From positions 145,502 to 209,501 of the forward strand of contig NW_027473607.1 of NCBI RefSeq assembly GCF_050947335.1: 64,000 bases of DNA. The letters are read 5' to 3'. Source of the stretch: Megachile rotundata (lineage: Eukaryota > Arthropoda > Insecta > Hymenoptera > Megachilidae). Every line of letters begins with the position of its first letter. Position 1 is the first letter of the stretch. The position numbers were made by a program, and so were the translations under genes. Shown piece by piece: positions 57,201 through 64,000 of the stretch. Below the pieces are notes generated by a model, which did not search any database, was not told where the DNA came from, and saw nothing but the letters and a program-made list of their open reading frames with translations.

Positions 57201-59268
57201 TCGATCATATAAGCACAATATGGCTAATAATATGAGTTAGATTGATAATAATAAGAGTAATAAGTATAGTAATTGTCGTTCTATCGATCATATCAGCATA
57301 ATATGGTTAATAATATGAGTTAGACTGATAATAATAAGAGTAATGAGTATAGTATTTGTCGTTCTATCGATCATATAAGCATAATATGGGTAGTAATATG
57401 AGTTAGATTGATAATAATAAGAGTAAAGTGTATAGTGATTGTCGTCCTATCGATCATATAAGCATAATATGGCTAATAATATGTGTTAGATTGATAATAA
57501 TAAGAGTAAAGTGTATAGTGATTGTCGTCCTATCGATCATATAAGCATAATATGGCTAATAATATGAGTTAGGTTGATAATAATAAGAGTAATAAGTATA
57601 GTAACTGTCGTTCTATCGATCATATTTGCATAATATATTTAATAATATGAGTTAGATTGATAATAGTGAGTGTAATAAGAATAGTAATTGTCGTTCTGTC
57701 GATCATATAAGCATAATATGGCTAATAATATGAGTTAGATTGATAATAATAGGAGTAATAAGTATTGTAATTATTGTTCTACCGATCATATAAGCATAAT
57801 ATGACTAATAATATGAGTTAGATTGATAATAATAAGAGTAAAAAGTATAGTAATTGTCGTTCTATCGATCATATAGGTATAATATGGCTAATAATATGAG
57901 TTAGATTGATAATAATAAGAGTAATGAGTATAGTAATTGTCGTTCTATCGATCATATAAGCATAATGTGGCTAATAATATGAGTTAGATTGATAATAATA
58001 AGAGTAATAAGTATAGAAATTGTGGTTCTATCGATCATATAAGCATAATATGGCTAATAATATGAGTTAGATTGATAATAATAGGAGTAATAAGTATAGT
58101 AATTATCGTTCTACCGATCATATAAGCATAATATAACTAATAATATGTGTTAGATTGATAATAATAAGAGTAATGAGTATAGTAATTGTCGTTCTATCGA
58201 TCATATACGCTCAATATGGCTAATAATATGAGTTAGATTGATAATAATAAGAGTAATAAGTATAGTAATTGTCGTTCTATCGATCATATAAGCATAATAT
58301 GACTAATAATATGAGTTAGATTGATAACAGTGAGTGAAATAAGTATAGTAATTGTCGTTCTATCGAACCTTATGCATAATATGGCTAATAATATGAGTTA
58401 GATTGATAATAGTGAGTGTAATAAGTATAGTAATTGTCGCTCTATCGATCATATAAGCACAATATGGCTAATAATATGAGTTAGATTGATAATAATAAGA
58501 GTAATGAGTATAGTAATTGTCGTCCTATCGATCATATAAGCATAATATGGCTAATAATATGAGTTAGATTAATAATACTAAGAGCAATCAGTATAGTAAT
58601 TGTCGTTCTATCGGTCATATGACCATAATATGGCTTAATAATATGAGTTAGATTGATAATAGTGAGTGTAATAAGTATAGTAATTGTCGTTCTATCGATC
58701 ATATAAGCTCAATATGGCTAATAGTATGAGTTAGATTGATAATAATAAGAGTAATATGTATAGTAATTGTCGTTCTATCGATCATATCAGCATAATATGG
58801 TTAATAATATGAGTTAGACTGATAATAATAAGAGTAATGAGTAAAGTAATTGTCGTTCTATCGATCATATAAGCATAATATGGGTAATAATATGAGTTAG
58901 ATTGATAATTATAAGAGTAATGAGTATAGTAATTGTCTTCCTATCGATCATATAAGCATAATATGGCTAATAATATGAGTTAGATTAATAATACTAAGAG
59001 TAATCAGTATAGTAATTGTCGTTCTATCGGTCATATAACCATAATATGGCTTAATAATATGAGTTAGATTGATAATAGTAAGAGTAATGAGTATAGTAAT
59101 TGTCGTCCTATCGATCATATAAGCATAATATGGCTAATAATATGAGTTAGATTGATAATAATAAGAGTAATGGGCATAGTAATTGTCGTTCTATCGATCA
59201 TATAAGCATAATATGACTAATAATATGAGTTAGATTGAAAATAGTGAGTGTAATAAGTATATCAATTG
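54206..59268 (+). repeat. 61-monomer higher-order unit, copy 2 (5,063 bp)
   Basis: The second copy of 49143-54205 matches until 59276, where TCTATCG replaces TCTACCG. A private change is AGTAATATGTATAG near 58752, where copy 1 has AGTAATAAGTATAG. After the edge the order returns to that seen near 42660-42890. Confidence 0.88.
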
Positions 59269-62200
59269 TCGTTCTATCGATCATATAAGCACAATATGGC
59301 TAATAATATGAGTTAGATTGATAATAATAAGAGTAATAAGTATAGTATTTGTCGTTCTATCGATCATATCAGCATAATATGGTTAATAATATGAGTTAGA
59401 TTGATAATAATAAGAGTAATGAGTATAACAATTGTCGTTCTATCGATCATATAAGCACAATATGGCTAATAATATGAGTTAGATTGATAATAATAAGAGT
59501 AATGGGTATAGTAATTGTCGCTCTATCGATCATATAAGCACAATATGGCTAATAATATGAGTTAGATTGATAATAATAAGAGTAATGAGTATAGTAATTG
59601 TCGTCCTATCGATCATATAAGCATAATATGGCTAATAATATGAGTTAGATTAATAATACTAAGAGCAATCAGTATAGTAATTGTCGTTCTATCGGTCATA
59701 TGACCATAATATGGCTTAATAATATGAGTTAGATTGATAATAGTGAGTGTAATAAGTATAGTAATTGTCGTTCTATCGATCATATAAGCTCAATATGGCT
59801 AATAGTATGAGTTAGATTGATAATAATAAGAGTAATAAGTATAGTAATTGTCGTTCTATCGATCATATAAGCATAATATGACTAATAATATGAGTTAGAT
59901 TGATAACAGTGAGTGTAATAAGTATAGTTATTGTCGTTCTATCGATCATATAAGCATAATATGGTTAGTAATATGAGTTAGATTGATAATAATAAGAGTA
60001 AAGTGTATAGTGATTGTCGTCATATCGATCATATAAGCATAATATTTCTAATAATATGAGTTAGATTGATAATAATAAGAGTAATAAGTATAGTATTTGT
60101 CGTTCTATCGATCATATCAGCATAATATGGTTAATAATATGAGTTAGATTGATAATAATAAGAGTAATGAGTATAGTAATTGTCGTTCTATCGATCATAT
60201 GAGCACAATATGGCTAATAATATGAGTTAGATTGATAATAATAAGACCAATACGTATAGTAATTGTCGTTCCATCGATCATATAAGCATAATATGGGTAA
60301 TAATATGAGTTAGATTGATAATAATAAGAGTAAAGTGTATAGTGATTGTCGTCCTATCGATCATATAAGCATAATATGGCTAATAATATGATTTAGATTG
60401 ATAATAATAAGAGTAATAAGCATAGTATTTGTCGTTCTATCGATCATATAAGCATAATATGGGTAATAATATGAGTTAGATTGATAATAATAAGAGTAAA
60501 GTGTATAGTAATTGTCGTCCTATCGATCATATCTGCATAATATGGCTAATAATATGAGTTCGATTGATAATAATAAGAGTAATAAGTATAGTAATTGTCG
60601 TTCTATCGATCATATAAGCATAATATGGGTAATAATATGAGTTAGATTGATAATAATAAGAGTAAAGTGTATAGTAATTGTCGTCCTATCGATCATATCT
60701 GCATAATATGGCTAATAATATGAGTTAGATAGATAATAATAAGAGTAATGAGTATAGTAATTGTCGTCCTATCGATCATATAAGCATAATATGGCTAATA
60801 ATATGAGTTAGATTGATAATAATAAGAGTAGTAAGTATAGTAATTGTCGTTCTATCGATCATATCTGCATAATATGGTTAATAATATGAGTGAGATTGAT
60901 AATAATAAGAGTAATAAGTATAGTAATTGTCGTTCTATCGATCATATAAGCATAATATGGCTAATAATATGAGTTAGATTGATAATAATAAGACCAATAC
61001 GTATAGTAATTGTCGTTCCATCGATCATATAAGCATAGTATGGCTAATAATATGAGTTAGATTGATAATAATAAGAGTAATAAGTATAGTAATTGACGTT
61101 CTATCGATCATATAAGCATAATATGGCTAATAGTACGAGTTAGATTGCTAATAATAAGACTAATAAGTATAGTAATTGTCGTTCTATCGATCATATAAGC
61201 ATAGTATGGCTAATAATATGAGTGAGATTGATAATAATAAGAGTAATAAGTATAGTAATTGTCGTTCTATCGATTACATAAGCATAATATGGCTAATAAT
61301 AGGAGTTAGATTGATAATAATAAGAGAAGTGAGTATAGTAATTGTCGTTCTACCGATCATATAAGTATAATATGGCTAATAATATGAGTTAGATTGATAA
61401 TAATAAGAGTAAAAAGTATAGTAATTGTCGTTCTATCGATCATATAAGCATAATATGGCTAATAATATGAGTTAGATTAATAATAATAAGAGTAAAAAGT
61501 ATAGAAATTATCGTTCTACCGATCATATAAGCATAATATGGCTAATAATATGAGTTAGGTTGATAATAATAAGAGTAATAAGTATAGTAACTGTCGTTCT
61601 ATCGATCATATTTGCATAATATATTTAATAATATGAGTTAGATTGATAATAGTGAGTGTAATAAGAATAGTAATTGTCGTCCTGTCGATCATATAAGCAT
61701 AATATGGCTAATAATATGAGTTAGATTGATAATAATAGGAGTAATAAGTATTGTAATTTTTGTTCTACCGATCATATAAGCATAATATGACTAATAATAT
61801 GAGTTAGATTGATAATAATAAGAGTAATGAGTATAGTAATTGTCGTCCTATCGATCATATAACCATAATATGGCTAATAATATGAGTTAGATTAATAATA
61901 CTAAGAGTAATCAGTATAGTAATTGTCGTTCTATCGGTCATATAACCATAATATGGCTTAATAATATGAGTTAGATTGATAATAGTGAGTGTAATAAGTA
62001 TAGTAATTGTCGTTCTATCGATCATATAAGGTCAATATGGCTAATAGTATGAGTTAGATTGATAATAATAAGAGTAATAAGTATAGTAATTGTCGTTCTA
62101 TCGATCATATAAGCATAATATGACTAATAATATGAGTTAGATTGATAACAGTGAGTGTAATAAGTATAGTAATTGTCGTTCTATCGATCATATAAGCACA

Positions 62201-62304
62201 ATATGGCTAATAATATGAGTTAGATTGATAATAATAAGAGTAGTAAGTATAGTTATTGTCGTTCTATCGATCATATCTCCATAATATGGTTAGTAATATG
62301 AGTT
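59269..62304 (+). repeat. Mixed monomers after the 61-monomer pair
   Basis: About 36 monomers with short borrowed runs. Near 59269-59460 the order is that of 42660-42860. Near 59520-59830 it is that of 51300-51600. Near 61550-61790 the CATATTTGCATAATATATTT group of the 25-monomer unit returns for a fifth time, with small changes (CGTCCTGTCG, GTAATTTTTG). The stop-free run of 62 codons near 61176 has no gene features. Nothing but satellite is visible. Confidence 0.75.
59905..60427 (+). repeat. Segment repeated at the window end, first copy
   Basis: Marked by GTTATTGTCG, GGTTAGTAATATG, GATTGTCGTCATATCG, CATATGAGCACAATATGG, GACCAATACGTATAG and ATGATTTAGATTG in this order. The same run begins again at 63478, 3,573 bp on (43 monomers plus four single-base gains). 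Confidence 0.85.
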
Positions 62305-63502
62305 AGATTGATAATAGTGAGTGTAATAAGTTTAGTAATTGTCGTCCTATCGATAATATAAGCATAATATGGCTAATAATATGAGTTGGATTAATAATAC
62401 TAAGAGTAATCAGTATAGTAATTGTCGTTCTATCGGTCATATAACCATAATATGGCTTAATAATATGAGTTAGATTGATAATAGTGAGTGTAATAAGTAT
62501 AGTAATTGTCGTTCTATCGATCATATACGCTCAATATGGCTAATAATATGAGTTAGATTGATAATAATAAGAGTAATAAGTATAGTAATTGTCGTTCTAT
62601 CGATCATATCTCCATAATATGGTTAGTAATATGAGTTAGATTGATAATAGTGAGTGTAATAAGTTTAGTAATTGTCGTCCTATCGATAATATAAGCATAA
62701 TATGGCTAATAATATGAGTTGGATTAATAATACTAAGAGTAATCAGTATAGTAATTGTCGTTCTATCGGTCATATAACCATAATATGGCTTAATAATATG
62801 AGTTAGATTGATAATAGTGAGTGTAATAAGTATAGTAATTGTCGTTCTATCGATCATATACGCTCAATATGGCTAATAATATGAGTTAGATTGATAATAA
62901 TAAGAGTAATAAGTATAGTAATTGTCGTTCTATCGATCATATAAGCATAATATGGCTAATAATATGAGTTAGATTGATAATAATAAGAGTAATAGGTATA
63001 GTAATTATCGTTCTACCGATCATATAAGCATAATATGGCTAATAATATGAGTTAGATTGATAATAATAAGAGTATTAAGCATAGTATTTGTCGTTCTATC
63101 GATCATATAAGCATAATATGGGTAATAATATGAGTTAGATTGATAATAATAAGAGTAAAGTGTATAGTAATTGTCGTCCTATCGATCATATCTGCATAAT
63201 ATGGCTAATAATATGAGTTCGATTGATAATAATAAGAGTAATAAGTATAGTAATTGTCGTTCTATCGATCATATCTCCATAATATGGTTAGTAATATGAG
63301 TTAGATTGATAATAGTGAGTGTAATAAGTTTAGTAATTGTCGTCCTATCGATAATATAAGCATAATATGGCTAATAATATGAGTTGGATTAATAATACTA
63401 AGAGTAATCAGTATAGTAATTGTCGTTCTATCGGTCATATAACCATAATATGGCTTAATAATATGAGTTAGATTGATAATAGTGAGTGTAATAAGTATAG
63501 TT
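62305..63502 (+). repeat. Four-monomer units of 333 bp (three copies)
   Basis: A tetramer (three 83-bp monomers and one 84-bp) starts at 62305, 62638 and 63303. Its order is AATAAGTTTAG with CGATAATATAAGC; GAGTTGGATTAATAATACTAAG with the extra T; ATAGTGAGTG with CATATACGCTCAATATGG; then a plain monomer with CATATCTCC. The first two are in direct tandem; the third is separated by four other monomers (665-bp spacing) and changes near 63500. Confidence 0.82.
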
Positions 63503-64000
63503 ATTGTCGTTCTATCGATCATATAAGCATAATATGGTTAGTAATATGAGTTAGATTGATAATAATAAGAGTAAAGTGTATAGTGATTGTCGTCATATCG
63601 ATCATATAAGCATAATATTTCTAATAATATGAGTTAGATTGATAATAATAAGAGTAATAAGTATAGTATTTGTCGTTCTATCGATCATATCAGCATAATA
63701 TGGTTAATAATATGAGTTAGATTGATAATAATAAGAGTAATGAGTATAGTAATTGTCGTTCTATCGATCATATGAGCACAATATGGCTAATAATATGAGT
63801 TAGATTGATAATAATAAGACCAATACGTATAGTAATTGTCGTTCCATCGATCATATAAGCATAATATGGGTAATAATATGAGTTAGATTGATAATAATAA
63901 GAGTAAAGTGTATAGTGATTGTCGTCCTATCGATCATATAAGCATAATATGGCTAATAATATGATTTAGATTGATAATAATAAGAGTAATAAGCATAGTA
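63478..64000 (+). repeat. Segment repeated at the window end, second copy (open)
   Basis: This matches 59905-60427 at offset 3,573, including the rare GACCAATACGTATAG marker (60245 and 63818), and still agrees at the last base. The higher-order unit therefore continues beyond the window. Confidence 0.85.

Larger units (their letters stand above)
1..64000 (+). repeat. 83-bp AT-rich satellite array filling the window
   Basis: The 83-bp monomer starting AGATTGATAA repeats head to tail from the first to the last base, about 770 times, always in the same orientation. No position interrupts the period except single-base length variants (82 or 84 bp). The monomer is about 24% G+C and G-rich over C (14 to 6) on this strand. 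TAA, TAG and TGA are so frequent in every forward frame that coding is excluded for the array as a whole. Established knowledge: long homogeneous arrays with higher-order structure are typical of eukaryotic constitutive heterochromatin and often of centromeres. Inference: this is such a satellite. The chromosomal position and species cannot be told from the sequence. I do not recognise the monomer as a named satellite. Confidence 0.98.

Noticed and set aside
1..64000. CRISPR array
   Set aside because: The period is 83 bp and whole monomers are alike. There are no short repeats separated by unique spacers.
1..64000. CENP-B box of the primate type
   Set aside because: I did not see the TTCG....A..CGGG pattern in the monomer. 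The kept box here is different in sequence.
1..64000. Telomeric repeats or an origin with iterons
   Set aside because: There are no short G-rich telomere units, and the repeat fills the entire window with no adjoining replication gene, so an iteron reading has no support.

Overview
The whole 64 kb window is one uninterrupted tandem array of an AT-rich satellite DNA with a basic monomer of 83 bp (about 770 monomers). I see no protein-coding gene, RNA gene, transposon, CRISPR array or non-repeat spacer. The reference monomer (positions 1-83) has about 24% G+C: by hand count 34 A, 29 T, 14 G and 6 C on the given strand. All monomers face the same way. Each carries a well-kept block around TTGTCGTTCTATCGATCAT (ClaI site ATCGAT) and a kept junction TAATATGAGTTAGATTGAT, with variable stretches between. 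A homogeneous satellite of this size with layered higher-order repeats points to eukaryotic heterochromatin, such as centromeric, pericentromeric or subtelomeric DNA. The sequence does not let me name the species.

The array is hierarchical. Left domain (1 to about 39.6 kb): a block A (1-17593, possibly starting before the window) recurs almost base for base as block B (20071-38410). The offset is 20,070 bp until 24220 and 20,817 bp afterwards, because B carries an extra tandem copy of nine monomers (747 bp). Inside each block lie a 2,489-bp 30-monomer tandem pair, a 4,395-bp 53-monomer tandem pair that cuts across it, a module U (10535-11840) of distinctive monomers, and a series of 19-monomer units (1,575 bp) with 16- and 17-monomer deletion forms. 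Module U appears a third time at 38316-39621.

Transition (about 39.6-42.0 kb): short four-monomer (332 bp) repeats and mixed monomers. Right domain (42-64 kb): another set of higher-order units built on the same 83-bp monomer. These are a 2,823-bp 34-monomer tandem pair (41994-47639), a 5,063-bp 61-monomer tandem pair (49143-59268) with a nested 2,074-bp 25-monomer duplication, and 333-bp tetramers (62305-63502). A segment at 59905-60427 returns at 63478 and still matches where the window ends.

Offsets agree with whole numbers of monomers once 82-bp variants (-1) and 84-bp variants (+1) are counted, which supports the structure read by eye. The few open reading frames (62-73 codons) are chance stop-free stretches within repeats and are not annotated as genes. 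All coordinates and offsets were counted by hand. Junctions are uncertain by up to about a monomer, because flanking monomers are themselves similar.
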